From JBEHWX01 sp048498995 (GTDB taxonomy: Bacteria > Bacteroidota > Ignavibacteria > OLB7): 21,362 bases of DNA. The notes beneath the pieces are model-generated. The model made no database searches and was not told where the DNA came from. It worked only from the letters and a program-made list of their open reading frames with translations. Location of the stretch: positions 1 to 21,362 of the forward strand of contig JBEHWX010000099.1 of assembly GCA_048498995.1 (NCBI GenBank). The letters are read 5' to 3'. Positions 1 to 7,868 of the stretch are shown in pieces. The first letter of the stretch is position 1, and every line of letters begins with the position of its first letter. The position numbers and the translations under genes are program-made.

Positions 1-251
1 TCCCATCCGGCTCTGAATCCCATCCGGCTCTGAATCCCATCCGGCTCTGAATCCCATCCGGCTCTGAATCCCATCCGGCTCTGAATCCCATCCGGCTCTG
101 AATCCCATCCGGCTCTAAATCCCATCCGGCTCTAAATCCCATCCGGCTCTAAATCCCATCCGGCTCTGAATCCCATCCGGCTCTGAATCCCATCCGGCTC
201 TGATTGCCATCATCCTCTGATTGCCATCATCCTCTGATTGCCATCATGCTC
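1..251. repeat. 17-bp tandem repeat array (minisatellite), truncated by window edge
   Basis: Fourteen consecutive 17-bp units start at position 1 and every 17 bases after it, followed by a decayed fifteenth unit (239-251). Units 1-6 and 10-11 read TCCCATCCGGCTCTGAA. Units 7-9 share a G-to-A change (TCTAAA). Unit 12 ends TGAT. Units 13-14 are a second subtype, TGCCATCATCCTCTGAT. The fifteenth overlaps the stop codon (250-252) of the M16 gene. There are no spacers. The array is in phase at base 1, so it continues to the left for an unknown length. No gene is seen in this stretch. Clustering of the variants suggests growth by unit duplication. Confidence 0.97.
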
Positions 252-2274
252 ATGCCGGCGCCATGAAGCGCTTCGGATCGACCGGCACATCGAGCTGATA
301 CTGGATGTCGGTGACGACGAAGCTCAGTCCCGGCTGCGGCTCCAGCGTGATCGCGTGCGGCAGCATCACCCCGTCGATCGAGCGCCAGTCGGAGAGATAG
401 GTCACCCCCTTCTCCGGCTCCTCCTGCGCGCGCGGGAGGAAGGTCTCCGGATCGAGATAGTAGGTGAAGCTCCGCCCCATCGGATAGAGAAGCTCCACGG
501 CCACCGTCTCGGCGCCGTTGACCATTCTGCGGCCGATTGCCCGCGTCGACGCCCCGGTCTCCTCCAGATAGGCGGCCGGCAGGAAGTGGCTCCCCTCCAG
601 CTCACACGCCAGCGCCTCCCCTTCCAGATGCTGCGTGTCTCCCATCTGCGTCTGCGCCACCTGGTGCTCGTTGACGAAGCTCTCCTGCTTCATGCCGCCG
701 ACGTTCACCACCTGATAGTGGAGGTTCGGCAGCGCCTCGATCCGCTCGATAGCCCCGGTCATGCTCTGCCCCCCCATCGAGACCGTCACGGTCCCGACGG
801 TCCGCATCGAGGTGACCGCGCGCAGCCGCTCACCGCCGCCGAGCGCCTCCAGCAGGCGCGCCCAGAGCTCGCTCTCCGAGAGCGCGTAGACTCCCTCGGT
901 CGCCTCCTCCACCGGCCGCAGCTCGGTGTCCCAGATCTCCACCGTCCCGAACTCCTCCAGCTCCTTGGCGATCGCCGACGACTTGCCGACCACGACGATC
1001 GCCAGGTTCTCCTCGTTCAGGTAGTGCCCGGCGAGCCGTGCCACCTCATCGGTGGTCGTGGTCGAATACGCGTCGACCAGGCGGCTGTAGTAATCCTCGG
1101 GAAGGCCGTAGAAATCGATCGACTGCACGCGCATGGCGGTGGTCGACGGGTCGGAGATCGACAGCAGGAAGTTGCCGACGGCCGACTGGATGTTCCGCTC
1201 CAGCTCATCGGCCGGGACCGGCTCCGAGGACATCCGCCGGATCTCGTGGAGCATTTCCCGCACCGCCGCGCTGGTCACCTCGTTGCCCACATCGGCCACG
1301 GCCACGAAGCTTCCCGCGTAGAGGTTCGCGTCGAAGTAGCTGTAGGGCGTATAGGTGAAGGCGTTGGTCTCGCGGAGGTTCATCGCCAGCCGGTTGCCGA
1401 GCCCCGTTCCCGCGCCGAGAATGCTGTTGAGGATATAGCACTTCGGACGGTCCGGGTTGTTGCTGCGAGGTCCGGAGGAGACCACGCGCACCGAGCTCTG
1501 CACCGCGGCGGGGCGATCGACGAGGATCACCCGGCGGCCGCGACGCTCCGGGAACACCGGCGGCTCGACCGCCGGTGCGGGGCCGATCTTCCAGTCGCCG
1601 AAGGCGCCCTCCAACAGCCCGCGCAGCTCCTCCTCGGTGAAGTTGCCGACCACGGCGAGCGAGCCGTTCGACGGAACGACGTAGGCGTCGTGATAGGCGC
1701 GCAGAAGCTCCGGCGTCAGGCTCGCGAGCACCGCCTCGGTTGGCATGGCGCCGTAGGGAGTCTCGCCGTAGAGGACGCGGCTGACCGCGTGCGAGGCGAG
1801 GAACTCCGGCTGAGCCTTGGCCGCCTTCAAGGAGGTGAGCTGATCCTGGCGATACTTCTCCAGCTCCTCGTCGCTGAAGGCCGGATTGCGCACGGCGCCG
1901 GCGAAGAGCTCGAGGATCGTGCCGAGGTGCCTGCGCAGTCCGCTGGCGGTGATGCTCAACGCGTCCTGCGAGGCGCTCGGGTTGATCGAGCCGCCGACGA
2001 AATCGATCCTGCGGGCGAACTCCTGCGCGGACATCGTCGTGGTCCCTTTGACGAGCTGATCGGCCACGGCATCGGCAAGGCCGGTGACGTCGCCGTCGAG
2101 GCCGGAGCCGCCGCGGAAGAGCATCCGGAAGGTGATCAGCGGCCGCTCGTCGCGCACGAGGAACACCTTCAGCCCGTTGTCGAGGGTGAAGCGCTGATAC
2201 GGGGGAAAGGCGAATGCCGGCGCGGGATCGGGAGCCGGCCGCTTCGAGCGATCTATGGTTTCCTGAACGTCCAT
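250..2274 (-). CDS. M16-family peptidase-like subunit lacking the zinc motif, with C-terminal LolA/LppX-like domain
   Basis: This is a 674-residue M16 (pitrilysin/insulinase-like) protein. The N-terminal M16 half begins near residue 25 (RFTLDNGLKVFLV). Where HxxEH should lie it has DAVAD (residues 68-72), so it cannot bind zinc in the usual way. The second M16 half keeps the R/Y element (NRLAMNLRETNAFTY), which in two-subunit M16B enzymes binds substrate. Residues from about 465 to the end form an extra beta-rich domain resembling LolA/LppX or outer-membrane lipoprotein carrier folds; that assignment rests on pattern only. No signal peptide is visible. The gene lies 107 bases downstream of the zinc-binding M16 gene on the same strand, so the two probably form a heteromeric peptidase. 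The ATG at 2274 is preceded by a weak GAAGA. Confidence 0.85.
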   Translation of the reverse strand: MDVQETIDRSKRPAPDPAPAFAFPPYQRFTLDNGLKVFLVRDERPLITFRMLFRGGSGLDGDVTGLADAVADQLVKGTTTMSAQEFARRIDFVGGSINPSASQDALSITASGLRRHLGTILELFAGAVRNPAFSDEELEKYRQDQLTSLKAAKAQPEFLASHAVSRVLYGETPYGAMPTEAVLASLTPELLRAYHDAYVVPSNGSLAVVGNFTEEELRGLLEGAFGDWKIGPAPAVEPPVFPERRGRRVILVDRPAAVQSSVRVVSSGPRSNNPDRPKCYILNSILGAGTGLGNRLAMNLRETNAFTYTPYSYFDANLYAGSFVAVADVGNEVTSAAVREMLHEIRRMSSEPVPADELERNIQSAVGNFLLSISDPSTTAMRVQSIDFYGLPEDYYSRLVDAYSTTTTDEVARLAGHYLNEENLAIVVVGKSSAIAKELEEFGTVEIWDTELRPVEEATEGVYALSESELWARLLEALGGGERLRAVTSMRTVGTVTVSMGGQSMTGAIERIEALPNLHYQVVNVGGMKQESFVNEHQVAQTQMGDTQHLEGEALACELEGSHFLPAAYLEETGASTRAIGRRMVNGAETVAVELLYPMGRSFTYYLDPETFLPRAQEEPEKGVTYLSDWRSIDGVMLPHAITLEPQPGLSFVVTDIQYQLDVPVDPKRFMAPA

Positions 2275-2381
2275 GTCTTCGCGTTTGATGTTCGTAATGC
2301 CCGGCCCAGGGGGGCCGATGCCGGAATCTGGGAGCGCCGCGCATATCCCGGCGGCGGGCGGGTGGCCGTGATCCGGGGCGC

Positions 2382-3752
2382 TCAGGCCGCCGCGTCCTCG
2401 GCCGCGACTCCCTCCTGCGCGGGGGTCAGATACTTCAGCACCACCCGGTTGGAGGGCTGCATGTAGGTGCGCGCCACCTCGCGGATGTCGTCGATCGTCA
2501 CCCGCATGTAGCGCTCGATCTCGGTGTTGATGAGATTCGGGTCGCCGTAGAAGGTCTCGTAGGAAGCGAGCGCCATCGCCTTGTCCAGCGGATCGTTGAA
2601 GCGCCGGGCGTACTGCGTCTCGAGCTGGTTGCGCGCCTTGAGGAACTCCTCCTCGGTCACGCCGTTGGTCGTCACGTCGGCCACTTCGCGGTCGAACTCG
2701 GCGGCCAGCTGCTCCATGGTCGTGGTCGGATGCGCCACGGCGAACAGGCCGAACATGCCGCCGTTCTCCAGGTCGAGCGGGAAGGCCTGCACCGAGACGG
2801 CCAGCTGTTTGGTATCGACCATCTCCCGGTAGAAGCGGGAGCTGTTGCCGGTGGCGAGAATGGTCGTGAGATATTCGAGCGCGTAGGCGTCCGGCGTTCC
2901 CTGCGCCGCGCCGCGGTAGACGTAGAGGAGCGCCGGCAGCGGCGTCTTCTCCTCGCGCACCTCCACCGTCTTCTCGCTATCGCCGGGGGGCACCGTGAAC
3001 GACGGACGCTCGATATCGGCGCCGCGCGGGATGTCGGCGAAGAACTCGTTGACCAGCGCCCTGGTCCGCTCCACGTCGATATCGCCGACGATCGCCAGCA
3101 CGGCGTTGTTCGGCACGTAGAAGCGGCCGTAGAAGTCGCGGAACTCGTCGATCGTCGCCTGGTCGATGTACTGCGCCGAACCGATCGGCGTCCAGGCGTA
3201 CGGCGTTCCCTCGGCCACGTTGGCGGCGATGTTCTCCAGGATCGAGCCGTACGGACGGTTGTCGATCGACATCTTCCGCTCCTCCTTCACCACGCCCCGC
3301 TGCGTCTCGACGCCGATCTCCTCGATCTTGGCGTGGAGCAGCCGCTCGGACTCGATCCAGAGGGCGAGCTTCAGCTCATTGGCCGGCAGCAGCAGCTGAT
3401 AGCCGGTGAAGTCGAACGACGTGTGGGCGTTGAGCCGCCCGCCGGCCGACTGCACGATCTTGTCGATCTGATGGCGCGGGATGAACTCGGTTCCCTCGAA
3501 CATCAGGTGCTCGAAGAAGTGCGCGAAGCCGGTGCGGTCGGCGCGCTCGTTCTTCGAGCCGACGTGGTAATGAATGTAGGTGGCCACCACCGGCGCGCTC
3601 CGATCGACCGAAAGGACCACGCGCAGGCCGTTCGGAAGCTGGAACTTCTCGAACGAGACGGTCGGCAGATCGCTCCGCCATTCGCCGTTTGCGGCGCCGT
3701 TCGTGGAATCCGGGAGAGCGTTCGGGGTGGAAGCGATTGTGTCTGTGATCAT
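2382..3752 (-). CDS. M16-family zinc peptidase, catalytic subunit
   Basis: This M16B peptidase has about 456 residues from the chosen ATG. It carries the inverted zinc motif HFFEH (residues 78-82) followed by LMFEGT, with the distal glutamate probably one of the pair at about 157-158 (VVKEER). The family hydrolyses peptides inside a closed two-domain chamber. A second M16 domain follows (SSRFYREMVDTKQLAVSV region), the usual domain order. The reading frame is open upstream to 3878. I chose the start at 3752 because homology begins soon after (FEKFQLPNGLRVV); an ATG at 3785 is an alternative. Neither start gives a signal peptide. It is the first gene of a two-gene unit with the zinc-less M16 gene downstream, and is divergent from the rluE-like gene across 166 bases. 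Confidence 0.88.
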   Translation of the reverse strand: MITDTIASTPNALPDSTNGAANGEWRSDLPTVSFEKFQLPNGLRVVLSVDRSAPVVATYIHYHVGSKNERADRTGFAHFFEHLMFEGTEFIPRHQIDKIVQSAGGRLNAHTSFDFTGYQLLLPANELKLALWIESERLLHAKIEEIGVETQRGVVKEERKMSIDNRPYGSILENIAANVAEGTPYAWTPIGSAQYIDQATIDEFRDFYGRFYVPNNAVLAIVGDIDVERTRALVNEFFADIPRGADIERPSFTVPPGDSEKTVEVREEKTPLPALLYVYRGAAQGTPDAYALEYLTTILATGNSSRFYREMVDTKQLAVSVQAFPLDLENGGMFGLFAVAHPTTTMEQLAAEFDREVADVTTNGVTEEEFLKARNQLETQYARRFNDPLDKAMALASYETFYGDPNLINTEIERYMRVTIDDIREVARTYMQPSNRVVLKYLTPAQEGVAAEDAAA

Positions 3753-3860
3753 CGTCGATGCCGTTAACGAAGTGAGCCGAACCATGAGGCCGGTAACATA
3801 CGAAAAGGGAGACTGTCGGTCGTCCAAGCCGCAAACGAACTGCCATCCGGCGGCCCGAGG

Positions 3861-3892
3861 TTTGGTGCGGCGCGGCACGGCCGCTAGCTTTG
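3861..3892 (+). promoter_or_regulatory. Bacteroidota-type promoter for the rluE-like gene
   Basis: TTTG at 3861-3864 is followed after 20 bases by TAGCTTTG at 3885-3892. This matches the Bacteroidota housekeeping consensus (TTTG, 19-21 bases, TAnnTTTG). The start codon lies 27 bases past the box. The box match is read directly from sequence; function is inferred. Confidence 0.65.
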
Positions 3893-3918
3893 CCCCACTC
3901 GTTCACGATATTTCCAGC

Positions 3919-4632
3919 ATGCACTCCCCGCGCTCCCGCCGGCCCCGCGCCGGCTCCCCTCACCGCGTCGGCCCTCGTACCGATGCCTCCCGTGCTGGTG
4001 GCCCTCGCGCCTTCCGCCCTCGCGACGGCCAGCGCTACATCGCCTTCAACAAACCGTACGGCATCCTCTCGCAGTTCACGCCGGAGCCCGGCAGCCCCAG
4101 TGGCACGCTGGCCGGCTTCGGCTTCCCCGATCATGTCTACCCCATCGGCCGGCTCGATCACGACAGCGAGGGGCTGATCCTGCTGAGCGACGACGGCGCG
4201 CTCAACGGCGCGCTGCTCGATCCCACGCATGGCCACGAGCGGACCTACCTGGCGCAGGTGGAGCGGATACCGAGGCCGGAGGCGCTCGAGCGTCTGGCCT
4301 CCGGCGTGGAGATTCAGGGACGGCTCACGCTGCCGGCGCGCGCCGAGCTGGTGGCGGAACCGGCCGGACTCTTCCCGCGCGCGGTGCCGATCCGCCATCG
4401 TCTGAACGTCCCCACGGCCTGGATTAGGCTCACCCTCACCGAGGGACGCAACCGTCAGGTGCGGAAGATGACCGCCGCCGTCGGCCATCCCACGCTCCGT
4501 CTGCTCCGCGTGGCGATCGGCGCGCTCGACCTGTTCGCGCTCGATCTGGCTCCGGGAGCCTGGCGCGATCTGACCCCGGAGGAGCTTCGCGCGGCACTGC
4601 AACCATCCTCGAATGCCCCCCGTAGGGGCTGA
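3919..4632 (+). CDS. rluE: 23S rRNA pseudouridine synthase, RluE-like
   Basis: This is a 237-residue enzyme of the RsuA/RluB/E/F family, which isomerises a uridine to pseudouridine in 23S rRNA (position 2457 for E. coli RluE). After a basic, low-complexity N-terminal stretch (residues 1-37) comes IAFNKPYGILSQFT. Next is the catalytic motif GRLDHDSEG, with the nucleophile at about Asp80, and a C-terminal EGRNRQVRKMTAAVGHPTLRLLR. The segment LTLPARAELVAEP and the PTAWI motif resemble RluE more closely than RsuA. There is no S4 domain, as in RluE. The frame is open upstream to 3580, but that part overlaps the divergent peptidase gene. ATG 3919 was chosen because it follows the promoter box and conserved sequence begins soon after. 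No Shine-Dalgarno sequence is evident. Confidence 0.9.
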   Translation: MHSPRSRRPRAGSPHRVGPRTDASRAGGPRAFRPRDGQRYIAFNKPYGILSQFTPEPGSPSGTLAGFGFPDHVYPIGRLDHDSEGLILLSDDGALNGALLDPTHGHERTYLAQVERIPRPEALERLASGVEIQGRLTLPARAELVAEPAGLFPRAVPIRHRLNVPTAWIRLTLTEGRNRQVRKMTAAVGHPTLRLLRVAIGALDLFALDLAPGAWRDLTPEELRAALQPSSNAPRRG

Positions 4633-4686
4633 ACCATACGCCCGCTTCCGCGTCGTCGGGAGCCCGACCCACGAACAGATGTCCGC

Positions 4687-5637
4687 ATGAGCACAACACT
4701 CAGCCTCGATTCGATCGACGTCCGCCAGCTCGAGAAGGTCTACGCCTCGACCAAGCGCGGAGAGCCGTCGGTGCACGCATTGAAGCCTCTGACGCTCCGG
4801 GTGGCGGCCGGGGAGATCTTCGGCCTGCTCGGCCCCAACGGGGCGGGCAAGACCACGATGGTGAAGCTCCTGCTCGGCATCGTCTCCCCCACCTCCGGCA
4901 GCGCGACCATCTTCGACCGCCGGATCGGCACCGTCGAAAGCAAGATGATCGCCGGCTACCTCCCCGAGAACCACCGCTACCCCCACTATCTGACCGGCGA
5001 AAAAGTGCTCCGCTACTTCGGCCACCTGAGCGGCATCGGCGGAGCCACGCTCGACCGGCGGATCGACGAGCTGCTCGAGCTGGTGAACATGAGCAAGTGG
5101 CGGCAGACGCGCGTCAAGAAATATTCGAAGGGGATGATGCAGCGCCTCGGCCTGGCGCAGGCGCTGATCAACGACCCGAAGGTGATCTTCCTGGATGAAC
5201 CGACCGACGGCGTCGATCCGGTGGGGCGCAAGGAGATCCGCGGCATCCTCGACATGCTCCGCGATCAGGGGAAGACGATCTTCCTGAACAGCCACCTCCT
5301 CTCGGAGGTCGAGATGGTCTGCGACCGGGTGGCGATCCTGAAGGGGGGCGAGGTGATCCGGCTCGGCACCGTTCCGGAGCTGACCAGCGCGCGGAAGCTC
5401 TACCGCGTCGAGGCCTGGAGCGAACAGGCGTCGCAGTTCGCGCGCGCCGTGGCCCCCTTCTCCCCGAAGTCGGTCGAGGGCTCCACCGCCACGCTCGAGC
5501 TCGACGATCTGGCCGATCTCAACCGCGTTCTCGACCGCCTCCGGAGCGAGGGAATCCTCCTGAACGGCTTCGGTCCGGTCAGGCAGACGCTGGAGGATCT
5601 CTTCATCAACATCATCGGCAAGGAGGGGAAGGCATGA
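4687..5637 (+). CDS. ABC transporter ATP-binding protein
   Basis: This is a 316-residue ABC ATPase that hydrolyses ATP to drive its partner permease. Walker A is GPNGAGKT (49-56). The Q-loop position is occupied by the YLPEN variant (91-95), common in ABC-2/BcrA-type ATPases. The signature is YSKGMMQR (146-153), Walker B is VIFLDEPT (166-173) and the H-loop histidine is near 203 (NSHLLSE). A C-terminal domain of about 90 residues follows, as in ABC-2 exporter ATPases. The stop codon overlaps the start of the next gene (ATGA at 5634-5637), so the two are translationally coupled. The substrate cannot be told. The start is 54 bases after the rluE-like gene on the same strand, so the genes may be co-transcribed. 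Confidence 0.93.
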   Translation: MSTTLSLDSIDVRQLEKVYASTKRGEPSVHALKPLTLRVAAGEIFGLLGPNGAGKTTMVKLLLGIVSPTSGSATIFDRRIGTVESKMIAGYLPENHRYPHYLTGEKVLRYFGHLSGIGGATLDRRIDELLELVNMSKWRQTRVKKYSKGMMQRLGLAQALINDPKVIFLDEPTDGVDPVGRKEIRGILDMLRDQGKTIFLNSHLLSEVEMVCDRVAILKGGEVIRLGTVPELTSARKLYRVEAWSEQASQFARAVAPFSPKSVEGSTATLELDDLADLNRVLDRLRSEGILLNGFGPVRQTLEDLFINIIGKEGKA

Positions 5638-6821
5638 AGATCCGCGCGCTGATTGCCGATACGTTCAGAGAGATCTATTCCAAGAAGGTGATCCTGGCGA
5701 TCATCGTGATCGAGGTGATCGCCCTGGTGATCACCGGGCTGATCATCTTCTCCGACGGCATGCAGGAAACGTATGTCGAGATGAGGAAGGGAACCGTCGC
5801 CGTCGATACCGCCGACGCCGAGGCCGGATTCCACGCGGATGGCCATGATACGTCGGACGCCGCCGGCGCGAAGAATCGCTGGAAGGAGATCGAGGCCAGG
5901 GCGAAGGACTCAGCCGCGAAGGGCTCCGCAGCGAAGGGCTCCGCAGCGAAGGAAACCGTCTCGGACGATTCAGCCTCCATGGCGACCGACTCCGCCCTCC
6001 TCGAGGTCGATACGTCGGTGCAGGGACTGGTGGTTCCGATCCCCGACTCCGTCGGCGACACCGCGCGGCGGGGCGGCAGCAAGGCGTTCGAGACCGCGCC
6101 GCCGTCCGGAGGCGTCAACGGCACGGCCGGTGGCCCGGCGGTCGGAGGGCTCAGAAACGGCGGCGAGGTTGCCGTCGAGGACATGGTCCGCGGCGAGGAG
6201 ACCTTCTACGGCACCGCCATCGTGATGGCCACCCTCTTCCTCGGCATCTTCGCCACGGCCGGCATCGTCCCGTCGATGATGGAGAAGGGGACGATCGACC
6301 TGCTGCTCTCCAAGCCGATCTCCCGCACCACGCTGCTGTTCGGCCGGCTCCTCGGCGGCATCCTGGCGGTGCTGGTGAACCTGGTGGCGTTCGTCACCGC
6401 CATCTGGGCGCTGTACGGCTTCGCCTCCGGCGTCTGGTATCTGCCGTTCCTCGGCTCGACCATCGCGATCGCGTTTTTCGCGTACCTGGTCGTGCTCTCC
6501 GGGGTGCTGTTGATGAATGTCATGTCCGAGAGCTGGATCCTCCCGCTCTGCATCGCCTATGTTCATGTGATGGTGCTGGCGCCGACGCTGGCCAACCGCG
6601 AGGAGACGCTCTTCACGATCATCCACAGCAGCATCGCGCGCGGCATCCTGGACGGGCTTCACTACATGCTGCCGCAGACCGCGGTGCTGGCGACCAACTC
6701 GCTGCGCGACGCGATCGTCTCGAGCACGGTGATCTCCTGGGAGCCGTTCATCCAGGGAGCCATCTTCGCCGCGATCGCGACCACGCTCGCCGTCCGTCAG
6801 TTCAACCGCAAGGACTTCTGA
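5634..6821 (+). CDS. ABC-2 type transporter permease with long low-complexity loop
   Basis: This 395-residue membrane protein is translationally coupled to the ATPase. TM1 is at about residues 17-38 (VILAIIVIEVIALVITGLIIF). A hydrophilic region of roughly 150 residues follows, then four or five further hydrophobic segments: AIVMATLFLGIFATAGIV, GGILAVLVNLVAFVTAIWAL, TIAIAFFAYLVVLSGVLLM and later ones. The motif MMEKGTIDLLLSKPISR, just after the second hydrophobic segment, is typical of ABC-2 permeases. The long loop after TM1 is rich in Ala, Lys, Asp and Ser and contains pentapeptide repeats AKGSA, encoded by a 15-bp tandem repeat. Topology suggests the loop lies outside the cytoplasm. ABC-2 permeases normally have a compact loop here, so it is unusual. 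Substrate unknown. Confidence 0.88.
   Translation: MKIRALIADTFREIYSKKVILAIIVIEVIALVITGLIIFSDGMQETYVEMRKGTVAVDTADAEAGFHADGHDTSDAAGAKNRWKEIEARAKDSAAKGSAAKGSAAKETVSDDSASMATDSALLEVDTSVQGLVVPIPDSVGDTARRGGSKAFETAPPSGGVNGTAGGPAVGGLRNGGEVAVEDMVRGEETFYGTAIVMATLFLGIFATAGIVPSMMEKGTIDLLLSKPISRTTLLFGRLLGGILAVLVNLVAFVTAIWALYGFASGVWYLPFLGSTIAIAFFAYLVVLSGVLLMNVMSESWILPLCIAYVHVMVLAPTLANREETLFTIIHSSIARGILDGLHYMLPQTAVLATNSLRDAIVSSTVISWEPFIQGAIFAAIATTLAVRQFNRKDF
5901..5954 (+). repeat. 15-bp in-frame tandem repeat in the permease loop
   Basis: Two exact copies of GCGAAGGGCTCCGCA lie at 5916-5930 and 5931-5945, with a degenerate copy before (5901-5915) and a partial copy after. It encodes AKDSA-AKGSA-AKGSA-AKE, a five-residue repeat. 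Confidence 0.9.
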
Positions 6822-6852
6822 GGAGGACCGTCCGGGACTCCCGGTCCGACAA

Positions 6853-6912
6853 CCGCTTCTTCCGCCGCGCGATGTCCGGGGCATGCTCCTCGGCGCCGCG
6901 CGGCGGAAGCGG
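6853..6912. other. Long inverted repeat between the permease and nucleotidyltransferase genes
   Basis: CTTCCGCCGCGCG (6859-6871) pairs perfectly with CGCGCGGCGGAAG (6897-6909): 13 bp with a 25-base loop. A further five pairs (6853-6857 with 6908-6912) form if three bases bulge. There is no T-tract. It could be a terminator-like hairpin ending the ABC transcript or a 5' leader structure for the next gene. It covers a possible alternative ATG at 6883. Confidence 0.6.
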
Positions 6913-6939
6913 GTGATATCCACGACTCCGGAGCATCCC

Positions 6940-7806
6940 ATGACCGAGGCATCCGCACGTCTGCTCGAGCTCGCGCGCCGCGTCAGTATTCCCTACGTCC
7001 GGCTCGGCGCCGAGGCGATGATGGTCACCGGCTCGACCGCGCTCGGCCTGGCCGACAACTATTCCGACATCGACATGACCGCCTACTGGCGCCGGCTTCC
7101 CGGCGAGGAGGAGCTGGCCGCGGCGCGTCTGGAGAATGGCGCCGCCGAGCGCGCGTGGCTCCTCGGCAACCCGGCCGACGGCTCCTTCGCGGAGGCTTAC
7201 CGGATCGACGGCGTGGAGGTACAGATCGGGCAGGCGACGGTCGACATGTGGGAGCGGGACATGGCGGCGGTGCTGGCCGGCGAGGAGATCGCCACGCCGC
7301 TGCACAAGGCGCTCTCCGGCACGCTGATCTGCATACCGCTGCACGGCGAGGAGTTGATTGGACGATGGAAGGAGACGCTGCGGGCGTTCCCGCCGGAGCT
7401 GGGGCGAAAGATGGTGGAGCACTACCTCCAGTTCTTCCCACTCTGGGGAATGGTCGAATCGCTCGGCATGCGGGACGCGGCGGTGTGGCGCCAGGGGATG
7501 CTGGTGGAGGCGGCGCAGAATCTTCTCGGCGTGCTGGCCGGACTGAACCGGCTCTACTATTCGAGCTTCCAGTTCAAGCACATGCGCCACCTGATCTCGG
7601 GGATGTCCTCCACCCCCCTCAATCTCGCCGAGCGGATCGAGGCACTCTTCCAGGCCGATCACGCGCGGGGAGCGCTGGAGCTCGAGCGCCTGGTGGCCGA
7701 GACCGTCTCGCTGGTGGAGGCGGCGATGCCGGAGGTGGATACGACCGCGGCACGGCGGCGGCTCGGATGGCGCCAGGAGCCCTGGGGAGCCCCCGCGCCC
7801 ACGTGA
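6940..7806 (+). CDS. Nucleotidyltransferase-domain protein
   Basis: This is a 288-residue protein with an N-terminal polymerase-beta-like nucleotidyltransferase fold. The glycine-serine motif GSTALGLADNYSDIDM covers about residues 31-46. It supplies GS and the metal-binding pair Asp43/Asp45, with Glu93 in GVEVQIG a possible third carboxylate. The remaining 190 residues look helical and resemble the C-terminal part of DUF4037-type or aminoglycoside-adenylyltransferase-like proteins. The family transfers nucleotides to small molecules, RNA or proteins; the substrate here is unknown. No HEPN or antitoxin partner is adjacent, so a toxin-antitoxin role has no support. An in-frame ATG at 6883 would add 19 residues. 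ATG 6940 was preferred because the longer start lies inside a strong hairpin and its extra residues look non-conserved. Confidence 0.8.
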   Translation: MTEASARLLELARRVSIPYVRLGAEAMMVTGSTALGLADNYSDIDMTAYWRRLPGEEELAAARLENGAAERAWLLGNPADGSFAEAYRIDGVEVQIGQATVDMWERDMAAVLAGEEIATPLHKALSGTLICIPLHGEELIGRWKETLRAFPPELGRKMVEHYLQFFPLWGMVESLGMRDAAVWRQGMLVEAAQNLLGVLAGLNRLYYSSFQFKHMRHLISGMSSTPLNLAERIEALFQADHARGALELERLVAETVSLVEAAMPEVDTTAARRRLGWRQEPWGAPAPT

Positions 7807-7851
7807 GCCATGCATCGCGATGCGATGTATACGGGATTACGAACTACGAGC

Positions 7852-7868
7852 CCGGTTCTCAGAACCGG
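7852..7868. other. Perfect inverted repeat at the convergent junction
   Basis: CCGGTTCT and AGAACCGG flank a single central C. They can fold as a 6-bp stem with a 5-base loop. The repeat spans the queA stop codon and lies 46 bases after the nucleotidyltransferase stop. Its position between convergent genes fits a weak shared terminator, but no T-tract follows on either strand. Confidence 0.4.

Noticed and set aside
1..251. CRISPR array
   Set aside because: The units are directly abutting with no spacers, and no cas genes are present.
238..2466. 742-codon plus-strand open frame
   Set aside because: It lies opposite the M16 gene, has Arg/His/Gly-rich composition typical of antisense frames in GC-rich DNA, and shows no domain.
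3376..5295. 639-codon minus-strand open frame
   Set aside because: It runs across the M16, rluE-like and ABC genes in other frames; those three have clear family motifs, this one has none.
6940..7806. MNT/HEPN toxin-antitoxin system
   Set aside because: The nucleotidyltransferase motif is present but the protein is long and no HEPN partner is adjacent on either side.
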